In this document: positions 41,979-50,442 of the stretch, one piece after another
Layout of the letters: the number at the start of each line of letters is the position of its first letter
Numbering within the stretch: the first letter of the stretch is position 1
Origin: Pantoea sp. Ap-967
GTDB lineage: Bacteria; Pseudomonadota; Gammaproteobacteria; Pseudomonadales; Pseudomonadaceae
Length of the DNA: 64,000 bases
NCBI RefSeq assembly: GCF_011752565.1
Contig: NZ_VWXK01000007.1
Location: 62,001 to 126,000 of the forward strand
Reading direction: 5' to 3'
The notes under the pieces: model-generated
What the model was told of the DNA's origin: nothing
What the model saw: only the letters and a program-made list of their open reading frames with translations
Databases searched by the model: none
Position numbers and translations under genes: made by a program

Positions 41979-42728
41979 ATGACAGAGCAGCAGGTACAGG
42001 CAAAGACCCGGCGCAAGCCACGCAGTCTGGCCCAGGAACTGGTCACGGTACTGACCGAGCGGATTCGCAGCGGCCAGCTCAAGCGCGGCGACAAACTGCC
42101 GACCGAGTCGCAGATCATGGCCGAGGAGGGCGTCAGCCGCACCGTGGTGCGTGAGGCGATCTCGCGGCTGCAGGCTGCCGGGCAGGTCGAGACGCGCCAT
42201 GGCATCGGCACCTTCGTGCTCGACGCCCCGGCAACCGGGGGTTTCCGTATCGACCCGGCCACGGTGGTGACGCTGCGCGAAGTGCTGGCGGTGCTGGAGC
42301 TGCGCATTGCCTTGGAGATCGAGTCGGCAGGCCTTGCCGCGCAGCGGCGCAGTGACGAGGAGCTGGCGGGCATGCGTGCCGCGCTCGATGAGCTCAACGA
42401 AGGGGCCGCCCATGCCCTGGATGCGGTGTCGGCGGATTTTCAGTTCCACCTGCGCATCGCCCAGGCCAGCGGCAACCATTACTTCGCCGATATCATCAAC
42501 CACCTGGGCACCAGCATCATTCCGCGTACCCGGTTGAATTCGGCGCGCCTGGCCCATGATGACCAGGCGCACTACATGAGCCGGCTGATGCACGAGCACG
42601 AGGCCATCTACGAAGCCATTGCCCGGCGCGACAGCGAAGGGGCGAAGATGGCCATGCGCATGCACCTGAGCAACAGCCGCGAGCGTCTGCGCCAGGCCCA
42701 TGAAGAGGCCGAGGCGCTGGGGGCCTGA
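41979..42728 (+). CDS. GntR-family (FadR-type) regulator of the sugar-diacid operon
   Basis: A 249-residue protein: winged helix-turn-helix (LVTVLTERIRSGQLKRGDKL, GVSRTVVREAISRLQAAGQV, HGIGTFVL) then the all-helical FCD effector domain with the usual metal/ligand residues: EVLAVLELRIALEIESAGLA, DFQFHLRIAQASGNHYF, HEHEAIYEAIARRD and MHLSNSRERL. It is convergent with the leftward operon kdgD-garD. The shared ATCGTACAAC motif before kdgD and before itself supports control by a diacid or its breakdown product. ATG 41979 has AAGGTGA 10 bases upstream; ATG 41946 has no ribosome site. Confidence 0.9.
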   Translation: MTEQQVQAKTRRKPRSLAQELVTVLTERIRSGQLKRGDKLPTESQIMAEEGVSRTVVREAISRLQAAGQVETRHGIGTFVLDAPATGGFRIDPATVVTLREVLAVLELRIALEIESAGLAAQRRSDEELAGMRAALDELNEGAAHALDAVSADFQFHLRIAQASGNHYFADIINHLGTSIIPRTRLNSARLAHDDQAHYMSRLMHEHEAIYEAIARRDSEGAKMAMRMHLSNSRERLRQAHEEAEALGA

Positions 42729-42779
42729 GGCCTGTGTAGGCAGGGCTGGCCCTTTACCGTTTCACCCGTTGCCGATGGC

Positions 42780-42900
42780 CTGGTAGGAGCGAGCGTAGCT
42801 CGCGATGGGCTGCAAGGCAGCCCCAGCATCATGTGCCGCGAAGCTGAAACCCCTGGGTCCGCTGCGCGGCCCTTCGCGAGCTACGCTCGCTCCTACCAGG
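42780..42900. repeat. REP pair (GAGCGAGC class)
   Basis: TGGTAGGAGCGAGCGTAGCT at the left, inverted copy CGAGCTACGCTCGCTCCTAC at the right, in the convergent gap after the FadR-type gene. Confidence 0.9.
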
Positions 42901-42936
42901 TTGGCGTAACCGCCGTAGGCACAAGCTACACCAAAG

Positions 42937-42966
42937 AAAAGCCCCGCAGATGCGGGGCTTTGTTGT
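42937..42966. terminator. Bidirectional terminator between convergent genes
   Basis: AAAGCCCCGCA (42938-42948) and TGCGGGGCTTT (42951-42961): an 11-bp stem with a two-base centre. T-rich on both strands (TTTGTTGTCTT rightward, TTTTCTTTGG leftward). Serves both the FadR-type gene and the sugar-diacid operon. Confidence 0.85.
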
Positions 42967-42976
42967 CTTAGGGCAA

Positions 42977-44557
42977 TCAGACCGCCCCTTCGCTCCACTG
43001 CCCGTTGACCAGGCGGCGCAGGCCCAGCGGGTTGCTGTCACGCAGTGCCTCGGGCAACAGCGCCTGCGGGTAGTTCTGGTAGCACACCGGGCGCAGGAAA
43101 CGGTCGATGGCCAGGGTGCCGACCGAGGTGCCACGGGCATCGGAGGTGGCAGGATACGGCCCGCCGTGAACCATGGCGTCACACACTTCTACACCGGTCG
43201 GGTAGCCATTGACCAGAATCCGGCCGACTTTCTCTTCCAGCAACGGCACCAGCCAGGCGAAGGCCTGGAAGTCCTCTGGCTCGCCAATCAGCGTGGCCGT
43301 CAGCTGGCCGCGCAGGCCGAGCAGGGCGGCTCGCAGTTGTGCGGTGTCTGCCACTTCCACGGCAACGGTAGTCGGGCCGAATACTTCTTCCTGCAACAGC
43401 GGGTCGGCGTCTACCAGCAGGCGGGCGTCGGCCTTGAACAGCTGGGCGCGGGCCTGGCTGCTTTGCTGGGCCTGGCCGGCCAGGTGCTCGATGCCCGCAT
43501 GGGCGTGCAGGTGCTCAAGCCCACCCACGTAGCTGCGCAGGCCGCCCGCGTTGAGCAGGGTTTGGCCGGCTTGCTGGTCCAGGTGCTGGCCGAGGTCGGC
43601 GAGCAGTTGGCTGAACGATGCTGACTGCAGGCCGATGACCAGGCCCGGGTTGGTGCAGAACTGCCCGGCACCCAGGCACACGGAACCGGCCAGTTCGCGG
43701 GCAATGGCTTCGCCACGCTTGGCCAGGGCGCCCGGCAGGATGATCACCGGGTTGATGCTGGACATCTCGGCGAATACCGGGATCGGCTGTGGCCGCTCGG
43801 CGGCCATGCGGCACAGGGCGTCGCCGCCCTTGAGCGAACCGGTGAAGCCAACGGCCTGGATGGCCGGGTGCTTGACCAGCGGCTCGCCCACGCCACCGCC
43901 GAACACCATGTTGAACACGCCCTTGGGCATGCCGGTGCGCTCGGCAGCGCGAACGATGGCGCAACCGACCAGGTCGGCGGTGGCCATGTGGCCGCTGTGT
44001 GCCTTGAACACCACCGGGCAGCCGGCGGCCAGGGCGGCAGCGGTGTCGCCACCGGCGGTGGAGAAGGCCAGCGGGAAGTTGCTGGCGCCGAACACGGCCA
44101 CCGGGCCAACGCCGATGCGCATCTGGCGCAGGTCGACGCGCGGCAGCGGCTGGCGTTCGGGCAGGGCCAGGTCGATGCGTGCGCCGAGGAAGTCACCCCG
44201 GCGCAGCACCTGGGCGAACAGGCGCATCTGGCCGCTGGTGCGGCCACGCTCGCCCTGGATGCGTGCGGCGGGCAGGGCGGTTTCACGGCAGACGATGGCG
44301 ACGAAGGCGTCGTCCAGTTCGTCCAGTTCGGCGGCAATGGCGTCGAGGAATTCGGCGCGCCGCGCCGGGGCCAGTTGGCGGAACTCGGCGAAGGCGGCGG
44401 CGGCGGCCTGGGCGGCCTGGTCCACTTCGGCCTCGGTGGCCTGGGCGAAGCTGTAGGGCAGGGCCTCGCCGGTGCTGGCGTCCAGGCTCTGCAGGCGCTG
44501 TGGGCCGGCGGCGCTGCGCTGGCCGGCGATGAAGTTGTGGCCGAGGATCTCAGGCAT
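42977..44557 (-). CDS. 2-oxoglutarate semialdehyde (2,5-dioxovalerate) dehydrogenase
   Basis: A 526-residue aldehyde dehydrogenase that oxidises 2,5-dioxopentanoate to 2-oxoglutarate, the last step of galactarate/glucarate breakdown. Shows the family pattern: VFGASNFPLAFSTAGGDT, KAHSGHMATADL, VGFTGSLKGG, general-base region VFAEMSSINPVIILP with its Glu, nucleophile GAGQFCTNPG, and EEVFGPTTVAVEV. The start MPEILGHNFI at 44557 has AGGAGC 8 bases upstream; the longer frame to 44689 crosses REP DNA and is rejected. Last gene of the leftward operon, separated from garD by a REP pair. Confidence 0.94.
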   Translation of the reverse strand: MPEILGHNFIAGQRSAAGPQRLQSLDASTGEALPYSFAQATEAEVDQAAQAAAAAFAEFRQLAPARRAEFLDAIAAELDELDDAFVAIVCRETALPAARIQGERGRTSGQMRLFAQVLRRGDFLGARIDLALPERQPLPRVDLRQMRIGVGPVAVFGASNFPLAFSTAGGDTAAALAAGCPVVFKAHSGHMATADLVGCAIVRAAERTGMPKGVFNMVFGGGVGEPLVKHPAIQAVGFTGSLKGGDALCRMAAERPQPIPVFAEMSSINPVIILPGALAKRGEAIARELAGSVCLGAGQFCTNPGLVIGLQSASFSQLLADLGQHLDQQAGQTLLNAGGLRSYVGGLEHLHAHAGIEHLAGQAQQSSQARAQLFKADARLLVDADPLLQEEVFGPTTVAVEVADTAQLRAALLGLRGQLTATLIGEPEDFQAFAWLVPLLEEKVGRILVNGYPTGVEVCDAMVHGGPYPATSDARGTSVGTLAIDRFLRPVCYQNYPQALLPEALRDSNPLGLRRLVNGQWSEGAV

Positions 44558-44615
44558 GGGGTGCTCCTGTAGAGAGGGGTGAACAAAAAAGTGATCCGGC
44601 CGGCTCGATTGGCCC

Positions 44616-44704
44616 CTGTAGGAGCGGCCTTGTGCCGCGAAGCAGGCGACGCGGTGCATGGCACCGGCTTTGCCGGTGTTCGCGGGCAAGCCCGCTCCTA
44701 CAGG
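44616..44704. repeat. REP pair (GAGCGG class) inside the sugar-diacid operon
   Basis: CTGTAGGAGCGGCCTTGTGC at the left and CGGGCAAGCCCGCTCCTACA at the right, with a GCACCGGCTTTGCCGGTG inner palindrome. It sits between garD and the dehydrogenase gene and may stabilise or segment the message. Confidence 0.9.
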
Positions 44705-44743
44705 GAGTTGCCATAGGCGTGAACATCGAGCTGGCCTTGGTCA

Positions 44744-46297
44744 TCAGGTAATCGGTGCCGGGTTGAACAGGGTGATGTCGTTGTGCAGGCGGTGCCGTTC
44801 GGCCCAGGTCTGCTTGCGGCCGCTGGCCACGTCCAGGTAGTAGTGGAACAGCTCCCAGCCCAGCTCCTCGATGCTCGAACGGCCACTGGCGATGCGCCCG
44901 GCGTCGATGTCGATCAGGTCGGGCCAGCGCTGGGCCAGTTCGCTGCGGGTGCACACCTTGACCACCGGGGCCATGGCCAGGCCATAGGGGGTGCCGCGGC
45001 CGGTGGTGAACACGTGCAGGTTCATGCCGGCAGCCAGTTGCAGCGTGCCGCAGACGAAGTCGCTGGCCGGGGTGGCGCAGAAGATCAGGCCCTTGCGGTC
45101 GACCCGCTCGCCAGGCCCGAGCACGCCCTGGATGGCGCCACTGCCGGACTTGACGATCGAGCCCAGGGACTTCTCGACGATATTGGACAACCCGCCTTTC
45201 TTGTTGCCAGGCGTTGTGTTGGCGCTACGGTCGGCGGCGCCTTGCTGCAGGTAGCGGTCGTACCAGTCCATCTCGCGCACCAGGGCGCCTGCCACGTCCT
45301 GGTTTTCGGCGCGGGAGGTGAGCATGTAGATGGCGTCGCGCACCTCGGTCACTTCCGAGAACAGCACGGTGGCGCCGGCGCGTACCAGCAGGTCGGCGGC
45401 ATAGCCCAGCGCCGGGTTGGCGGTGATGCCGGAGAAGGCGTCGCTGCCACCGCACTGCATACCCAGGATCAGTTCGCTGGCCGGCACCGTTTCGCGGCGG
45501 CGCTGGTTGAGTTTCTTCAGGCGGGTATCGGCCAGGCCCATGATCTGCTCGATCATTTCGGCAAAGCCCAGGCTTGCGTCCTGCAGGCGGTACAGCCAGG
45601 GTTCGCTGAGGTCCACCGACGGGTCGCCTTCGTGCATCACCTGGCCGGCCTGGAGTTTTTCGCAGCCCAGGCTGATCACCAGCGCTTCGCCACCGAGGTT
45701 CGGGTTGCGCGCCAGGTTGCGCACGGTACGGATCGGGATATAGGCGTCACGGGCGTTGATCGCCACGCCGCAACCGTAGCTGTGGGTGAGGGCGACCACG
45801 TCGTCGACGTTGGGGTATTGGGGCAGCAGTTCGCTGCGGATGCGCTTGACCGCATGCTCCAGCACGCCGGTTACGCATTGCACGGTGGTGGTGATGCCAA
45901 GGATGTTGCGCGTGCCGACGGTGCCATCGGCGTTGCGGTAGCCTTCGAAGGTGAAGCCCTCCAGCGGCGGCAGGGGGGCTGGCACTGCGTCGCAGCGTGG
46001 CAGGCTGTCCAGCTCCGGGGCAGCCGGCATGGCCAGTTGGGTTTCCTGCACCCAGCTGCCCTGGCGCAGGTTTTCGAGTGCGTAACCGATGATTTGCCCA
46101 TAGCGGCGCACGGGCTCGCCCTTGGCAATCGCAACGGTGGCCACCTTGTGGCTTTGCGGCACGCCTTCGACCAAGGTCAGGCCGTCGGCGAAGCGGGCGC
46201 CTTCGCCCAGGCCGCCGTCGTTGACCACCACCACGACATTGTCGTCATCGTGCAGGCGGACGTAGCGGGGCGAGTCGGAATGTTCGATCAACTGCAT
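44744..46297 (-). CDS. garD: Galactarate dehydratase
   Basis: A 517-residue iron-dependent dehydratase converting galactarate to 5-dehydro-4-deoxy-glucarate. Residues about 1-100 form the SAF-like N-domain ([40 protein letters not shown]); the main domain begins at about 120 with [20 protein letters not shown] and carries [43 protein letters not shown] and [20 protein letters not shown], with the conserved cysteines that ligate the metal. Full length for the family. Third gene of the leftward operon. Confidence 0.95.
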   Translation of the reverse strand: MQLIEHSDSPRYVRLHDDDNVVVVVNDGGLGEGARFADGLTLVEGVPQSHKVATVAIAKGEPVRRYGQIIGYALENLRQGSWVQETQLAMPAAPELDSLPRCDAVPAPLPPLEGFTFEGYRNADGTVGTRNILGITTTVQCVTGVLEHAVKRIRSELLPQYPNVDDVVALTHSYGCGVAINARDAYIPIRTVRNLARNPNLGGEALVISLGCEKLQAGQVMHEGDPSVDLSEPWLYRLQDASLGFAEMIEQIMGLADTRLKKLNQRRRETVPASELILGMQCGGSDAFSGITANPALGYAADLLVRAGATVLFSEVTEVRDAIYMLTSRAENQDVAGALVREMDWYDRYLQQGAADRSANTTPGNKKGGLSNIVEKSLGSIVKSGSGAIQGVLGPGERVDRKGLIFCATPASDFVCGTLQLAAGMNLHVFTTGRGTPYGLAMAPVVKVCTRSELAQRWPDLIDIDAGRIASGRSSIEELGWELFHYYLDVASGRKQTWAERHRLHNDITLFNPAPIT

Positions 46298-46339
46298 GGT
46301 TTGGCCCTACTTGTCAGGTTCTCAGGCTTTTTGTACATC

Positions 46340-46369
46340 CGCCCGCGCAGGCTGTGGCCCGCGCGGGCG
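46340..46369 (-). promoter_or_regulatory. GC-rich stem-loop between transporter and garD
   Basis: CGCCCGCGC (46340-46348) and GCGCGGGCG (46361-46369), a 9-bp perfect stem with a 12-base loop in the 79-base junction. There is no T tract on the leftward strand, so read-through or RNA processing is more likely than termination. Confidence 0.5.
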
Positions 46370-46376
46370 TGTTCAC

Positions 46377-47741
46377 TCAGTGGCGCGAGCTGGCCAGTTC
46401 GCCTGGGGCGACGGGCTCAGCCTGTGGCTTGGGGGCGTCTTCGAGCAGCTCGATTCGCTTGATCGGGCCGACGATCACCAGGTAGCTGAACACCGCCACC
46501 AAGGCGTTGGCGCCCACGTACACCAAGGCCCACTTGAACGAGCCGGTGGCGCTGATGATGTAGCCGATGACGATGGGCGTGGTGATCGAGGCGATGTTGC
46601 CGAAGGTGTTGAACAGGCCGCCCGACAGCCCGGCGATCTGCTTGGGCGAGGTGTCTGCCACCACCGCCCAGCCCAGCGCGCCGATGCCTTTGCCGAAGAA
46701 GGCCAGGGTCATGAAACCGACCACCATCCATTCGGCATCCACGTAGTTGCAGAAGACCATGGTGGTCGACAGCAACAGGCCGCAGACGATCGGCAGCTTG
46801 CGCGAGAAGGTCAGCGAGTTGCCACGGCGCAGCAGCCAGTCCGAGATCACCCCGCCCAGCACGCCACCGATGAAACCGCACACCGCCGGCAGCGAGGCGA
46901 TGAAGCCTGCCTTGAGGATGGTCATGCCGCGCTCCTGCACCAGGTACACCGGGAACCAGGTGAGGAAGAAGTAGGTGATGGCGTTGATGCAATACTGGCC
47001 CAGGTACACGCCCAGCAGCATGCGGCTGGTCAGCAGTTGCTTGATGTAGCCCCATTTCGGGCCGTCGTTGCCGCGTTTCTGGTCCATGTCGACCAGGCCG
47101 CCGTTCTGCTCGATGTGGTCGAGTTCGCTTTGGCTGATGCGCGGGTGTTGGCGTGGGTTGTAGATGGTCTTGAGCCACACCATGGAGAACACGATCCCCA
47201 GGCCACCCATCACCACGAACACGTGTTCCCAGCCGAAGCTGAACACGATCCAGCCCATGATCGGGGCGAACAGGGCGGTGGCGAAGTATTGCGCCGAGTT
47301 GAAGATCGCCGAGGCAGTGCCGCGCTCCTGGGTTGGGAACCAGGCCGCGACCACACGGGCGTTGCCCGGGAACGACGGGGCTTCGGCGAACCCGACCAGA
47401 AAGCGCAGGGTGAACAGGGTGACCACGGCCCAGGCCACTGGCAGGCCGCCGACAAAGCCCTGCAGCAGGGTGAACAGTGACCAGGTGAAGATGCTGAAGG
47501 CGTAGACGTTCTTCGAACCGAAGCGGTCCAGCAACCAGCCGCCGGGAATTTGCCCGGCCACGTAAGCCCATCCGAAGGCGGAGAAGATATAACCGAGGGT
47601 AACGGCGTCGATGCCGAGGTCTTTCTGCAGGCTGGAGCCTGCGATGGCGATGGTGGCTCGGTCTGCGTAGTTGATCGTGGTCACCAGGAACAGCATGAAC
47701 AGGATCAGGTAGCGCACATGCGTCTTTTTAGTCGCTTGCAT
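46377..47741 (-). CDS. MFS galactarate/glucarate transporter (GudP/GarP-like)
   Basis: A 454-residue anion:cation symporter of the major facilitator superfamily with 12 helices. N-terminus: YLILFMLFLVTTINYADRAT, then DAVTLGYIFSAFGWAYVAGQ and QIPGGWLLDRFGSKN (motif A), RFLVGFAEAPSFPGNARVVA and WFPTQERGTASAIFNSAQY, as in the hexarate/hexuronate transporter group (ExuT, GudP, GarP). Position between kdgD and garD supports uptake of galactarate or glucarate. AGTATTACC-side sequence upstream provides only a weak ribosome site (GGGAGTA). Confidence 0.93.
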   Translation of the reverse strand: MQATKKTHVRYLILFMLFLVTTINYADRATIAIAGSSLQKDLGIDAVTLGYIFSAFGWAYVAGQIPGGWLLDRFGSKNVYAFSIFTWSLFTLLQGFVGGLPVAWAVVTLFTLRFLVGFAEAPSFPGNARVVAAWFPTQERGTASAIFNSAQYFATALFAPIMGWIVFSFGWEHVFVVMGGLGIVFSMVWLKTIYNPRQHPRISQSELDHIEQNGGLVDMDQKRGNDGPKWGYIKQLLTSRMLLGVYLGQYCINAITYFFLTWFPVYLVQERGMTILKAGFIASLPAVCGFIGGVLGGVISDWLLRRGNSLTFSRKLPIVCGLLLSTTMVFCNYVDAEWMVVGFMTLAFFGKGIGALGWAVVADTSPKQIAGLSGGLFNTFGNIASITTPIVIGYIISATGSFKWALVYVGANALVAVFSYLVIVGPIKRIELLEDAPKPQAEPVAPGELASSRH

Positions 47742-47790
47742 GCTGGTAATACTCCCACTAGTTATTTTTGTGCGGGCTCACGAGTTGTAG

Positions 47791-47815
47791 CCGGAGTGGG
47801 GCAGGCCCACTCCGG
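47791..47815 (-). promoter_or_regulatory. Stem-loop between kdgD and the transporter gene
   Basis: CCGGAGTGGG (47791-47800) and CCCACTCCGG (47806-47815), a perfect 10-bp stem with the loop GCAGG, in the 103-base junction of the leftward operon. Not followed by T on the leftward strand. Confidence 0.55.
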
Positions 47816-47844
47816 AGGCGGCATTGGCAGGCCGCGGGGTGCGC

Positions 47845-48756
47845 TTATTGCGGGCCCATCTTGTCCATCAGGGCGGCGAGCATTTCATATTCTTCGGCGG
47901 TGAGGTCGGTCAGTGGCGTGCGAACCGGGCCTGCATCGTAACCGGCAATCTTGGCGCCGGCCTTGACGATGCTCACGGCGTAGCCTGCCTTGCGGTTGCG
48001 GATGTCCAGGTACGGCAGGAAGAAATCGTCGATCAGCTTGGCCACGGTGGCGTGATCGTCGCGGGCGATGGCGTGGTAGAAGTCCATCGCGGTCTTGGGA
48101 ATGAAGTTGAACACCGCCGAGGAGTACACCGGCACACCGAGGGCCTTGTAAGCGGCAGCATACACCTCGGCGGTCGGCAGGCCACCCAGGTAGCTGAAAC
48201 GGTCACCCAGGCGGCGACGGATCGACACCATCAGTTCGATGTCGCCCAGGCCATCCTTGTAGCCGATCAGGTTCGGGCAGCGCTCGGCCAGTTGTTCGAG
48301 CAGGTTGGCGTTCAGGCGGCAGACGTTGCGGTTGTACACCACTACGCCGATCTTCACCGATTTGCACACGGCTTCGACGTGGGCGGCAACGCCGTCCTGG
48401 CTGGCTTCGGTCAGGTAGTGTGGCAGCAGCAGCAGGCCCTTGGCCCCCAGGCGCTCGGCTTCTTGCGCGTATTCGATGGCCTGGCGGGTGGAGCCGCCCA
48501 CGCCGGCGAGAATCGGAACCGACTTGGCGCAGGTGTCGACGGCGGTCTTGATTACCTGGCTGTACTCGCTGGCGGCCAGGGAGAAGAACTCACCGGTGCC
48601 ACCGGCGGCGAACAGCGCGCTGGCGCCGTAGGGGGCCAGCCATTCCAGGCGCTTGATGTAGCCGGCCTGGTGGAAGTCGCCCTGGGCGTTGAAGTCGGTG
48701 ACCGGGAAAGACAGCAGGCCGTGGGAGAGGATGGATTTCAGTTCTTGTGGAGTCAT
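47845..48756 (-). CDS. kdgD: 5-dehydro-4-deoxyglucarate dehydratase
   Basis: A 303-residue class I aldolase-family (DHDPS-like) enzyme that dehydrates and decarboxylates 5-dehydro-4-deoxyglucarate to 2,5-dioxopentanoate. The TIM barrel shows [17 protein letters not shown] (carboxylate binding), [25 protein letters not shown] with the catalytic Tyr, and IGYKDGLGD with the Schiff-base Lys167. The length equals the 303 of E. coli-type KdgD. ATG 48756 has AGGA 11 bases upstream; ATG 48768 is four residues earlier. First gene of the operon; upstream carries the shared ATCGTACAAC motif. Confidence 0.95.
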   Translation of the reverse strand: MTPQELKSILSHGLLSFPVTDFNAQGDFHQAGYIKRLEWLAPYGASALFAAGGTGEFFSLAASEYSQVIKTAVDTCAKSVPILAGVGGSTRQAIEYAQEAERLGAKGLLLLPHYLTEASQDGVAAHVEAVCKSVKIGVVVYNRNVCRLNANLLEQLAERCPNLIGYKDGLGDIELMVSIRRRLGDRFSYLGGLPTAEVYAAAYKALGVPVYSSAVFNFIPKTAMDFYHAIARDDHATVAKLIDDFFLPYLDIRNRKAGYAVSIVKAGAKIAGYDAGPVRTPLTDLTAEEYEMLAALMDKMGPQ

Positions 48757-48816
48757 TGTTGTTGGCATCCTGTGGCGCTTGGGGTGAAGGGTGTTGTTCT
48801 GTGTTGGAGGTAAGTT

Positions 48817-48833
48817 ATCGTACAACCTGCTTG
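48817..48833 (-). promoter_or_regulatory. Candidate FadR-type operator of the sugar-diacid operon
   Basis: ATCGTACAACCTGCTTG matches the site upstream of the FadR-type gene (ATCGTACAAC then TGCTTG, with one base inserted here). It stands 61 bases before the kdgD start codon, where a promoter is expected. Confidence 0.55.
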
Positions 48834-48920
48834 ATGGCTAGTCCCCCTTGGCAGAAAATTTTTGTGTGGGTGTCTGGGTGGGCGGGTGATCGGTTTGAGT
48901 TTTGCGGTGGTGCGGATATC

Positions 48921-49047
48921 GAGCGCCGCCCGCGCGGCGCATCGCGACCTACGGTCGCTCCTACGTTTGTTTCCGGCAGGAATAATTGGCCCGAAAAAAA
49001 CGTAGGAGCGAGCGCAGTTCGCGAAGCGCCGCGCGGGCGGCGCTCGA
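48921..49047. repeat. Long near-perfect inverted repeat (REP pair, GAGCGAGC class)
   Basis: GAGCGCCGCCCGCGCGGCGC at 48921 begins an arm of about 45 bases that pairs with 49001-49047 (CGTAGGAGCGAGCGCAGTTC onward), loop about 35 bases. Each outer end adds a GC-rich palindrome to the usual REP core. It occupies the gap upstream of kdgD and downstream of the C26 gene. The rest of 48840-49256 shows nothing else clear. Confidence 0.88.
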
Positions 49048-49256
49048 TCTCCCAGGCGCAGAAAATCCCAAGACAACCACCTGAGCAGTCATCGTATCTC
49101 TAACAAAGGGAAATAAAAAAACGATCGCGGAGACAGGCACAAGCCCGCCGCCCGCTTCCACGGGAGGTGTTCTGGGACCAGCAGAGGGTGACCGGGAAAA
49201 CGGGGGCGGCCTTGCGCCGCCCCGCGATCAAAACTAACGAAGCTGAAACCGGGCGA

Positions 49257-50066
49257 TCAGGCTGCCTGTTGGCGCTTGATCTGGGCTTTGCGCACCTGGG
49301 CGCGGCAGGCGTCGCCGAAGGCCTGGAACATCTTGATCGAGTCCGGGTTCTTCGCCGCTTGCCATTCCGGGTGCCACTGCACGGCAAACAGGAACGGCGA
49401 AATGCTTGGCGCATGAATCGCCTCGACCAGGCCGTCCTCGGCATGGGCGATTGGCTCGATACCGGCGCCCAGGTTACGCAGGCCCTGGCCATGCAGCGAG
49501 TTGACGCGAATTTCGTCGGTGCCCAGGGTGTCGCGCAGCCAGCTGCCCGGCTTGATTTTCACGCCATGCACCTGCGCGTACTGCACCTCAACCGGATCTT
49601 CCGGGTTTTCCCGGTGGTCGTTGAAGCCTGGCTCGGCATACACCTTCTGGTAGATGTCACCGCCCAAGGCCACGTTGATTTCCTGCATGCCGCGGCAGAT
49701 GCCGAAGATCGGCAGGCCACGCTTGATCGCCGCCTTGACCAGCGGAATGTCGAACAGGTCGCGGTTCTGGTCCTGGCCCTTGCCGGGGGTTTGGTTCTCC
49801 TGGCCGTACAGCGCCGGGTCGATGTTGCTGCCCGCGCCGGTCAGGTACACGCCGTCGGCCATGTCCAGGTAGGTGTCCAGGTCGTCGATGCCACAGCAGG
49901 TGGGCACCAGAACCGGCACGCAATCGGCGAAGTCGACCAGCGGGGTGATGTATTTGTGGGTCATGACCTGGTAGTCATGGCCTTTGCGCTCTTGGCTGCC
50001 CATGGTCATCAGGACGACGGGTTTGCGCAGGGAAGGTTGCTTGTTGCCAATGTTGCTGTTGGACAT
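49257..50066 (-). CDS. Class-I glutamine amidotransferase-like hydrolase (peptidase C26, PuuD-like)
   Basis: A 269-residue enzyme of the gamma-glutamyl-gamma-aminobutyrate hydrolase group. Signature segments: PVVLMTMGSQERKGHDYQVM, ADGVYLTGAGSNIDPALYG, the nucleophile elbow PIFGICRGMQEINVALGG (Cys near residue 123), NSLHGQGLRNLG and the catalytic FAVQWHPEWQAAKNPDS. It should cleave a gamma-glutamyl amide such as a glutamylated amine. It does not belong to a polyamine gene set here; the divergent neighbour is a DpkA-like reductase. TAAGGTGACAT places AGGTGAC before the ATG. Confidence 0.92.
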   Translation of the reverse strand: MSNSNIGNKQPSLRKPVVLMTMGSQERKGHDYQVMTHKYITPLVDFADCVPVLVPTCCGIDDLDTYLDMADGVYLTGAGSNIDPALYGQENQTPGKGQDQNRDLFDIPLVKAAIKRGLPIFGICRGMQEINVALGGDIYQKVYAEPGFNDHRENPEDPVEVQYAQVHGVKIKPGSWLRDTLGTDEIRVNSLHGQGLRNLGAGIEPIAHAEDGLVEAIHAPSISPFLFAVQWHPEWQAAKNPDSIKMFQAFGDACRAQVRKAQIKRQQAA

Positions 50067-50261
50067 ATGTCACCTTATGACAGGGCTCTGCCTGTCGTTG
50101 TTGTGCAGGTGCACGGCCTTGGCCTCGATGTGCTACCTGAAGTCCCGAGCACTGCCGGCTCGTCAGTGGGCGATGCCGGTCGGGGCTTGTGGATAGCTTG
50201 CCAGAGCCGTTCGATATGTCAAACGAGCAAAAACGCCTCCGGGCGCCTAAATACGGGGCTT

Positions 50262-50293
50262 AAACCCTTGCGAGCCTCAGCCGGCAAGGGTTT
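50262..50293. promoter_or_regulatory. Perfect 10-bp inverted repeat in the C26/reductase divergent region
   Basis: AAACCCTTGC (50262-50271) and GCAAGGGTTT (50284-50293), spacer 12 bases. It lies mid-way in the 376-base gap 50067-50442. No T run follows on either side, so an operator is more likely than a terminator. Confidence 0.5.
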
Positions 50294-50334
50294 GGCAGGG
50301 GGCTTGGTCAATAATATTTAACGATGCAAGCGGC

Positions 50335-50354
50335 TCATTGCAGCCGCGCAATGA
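50335..50354. promoter_or_regulatory. Second inverted repeat in the same divergent region
   Basis: TCATTGC (50335-50341) and GCAATGA (50348-50354) around AGCCGC, near the reductase gene. The stretch between the two repeats, ATAATATTTAACG, is the most A/T-rich part of the gap and is the likely promoter core. Nothing else is recognisable in 50067-50442. Confidence 0.4.
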
Positions 50355-50442
50355 TCGGGCAGCCCTTGCTGGGCAGGCCTGGTCATGCAAAGGTTTGCTT
50401 GCCTCACCTGTCGCCAGTCCAATTCCAACAAAGGAGCTACAG

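Noticed and set aside
42977..44689. A longer start for the ketoglutarate semialdehyde dehydrogenase
   Set aside because: The extra 44 codons cross the REP pair, have no similarity to the family and no ribosome site; ATG 44557 has a good one.
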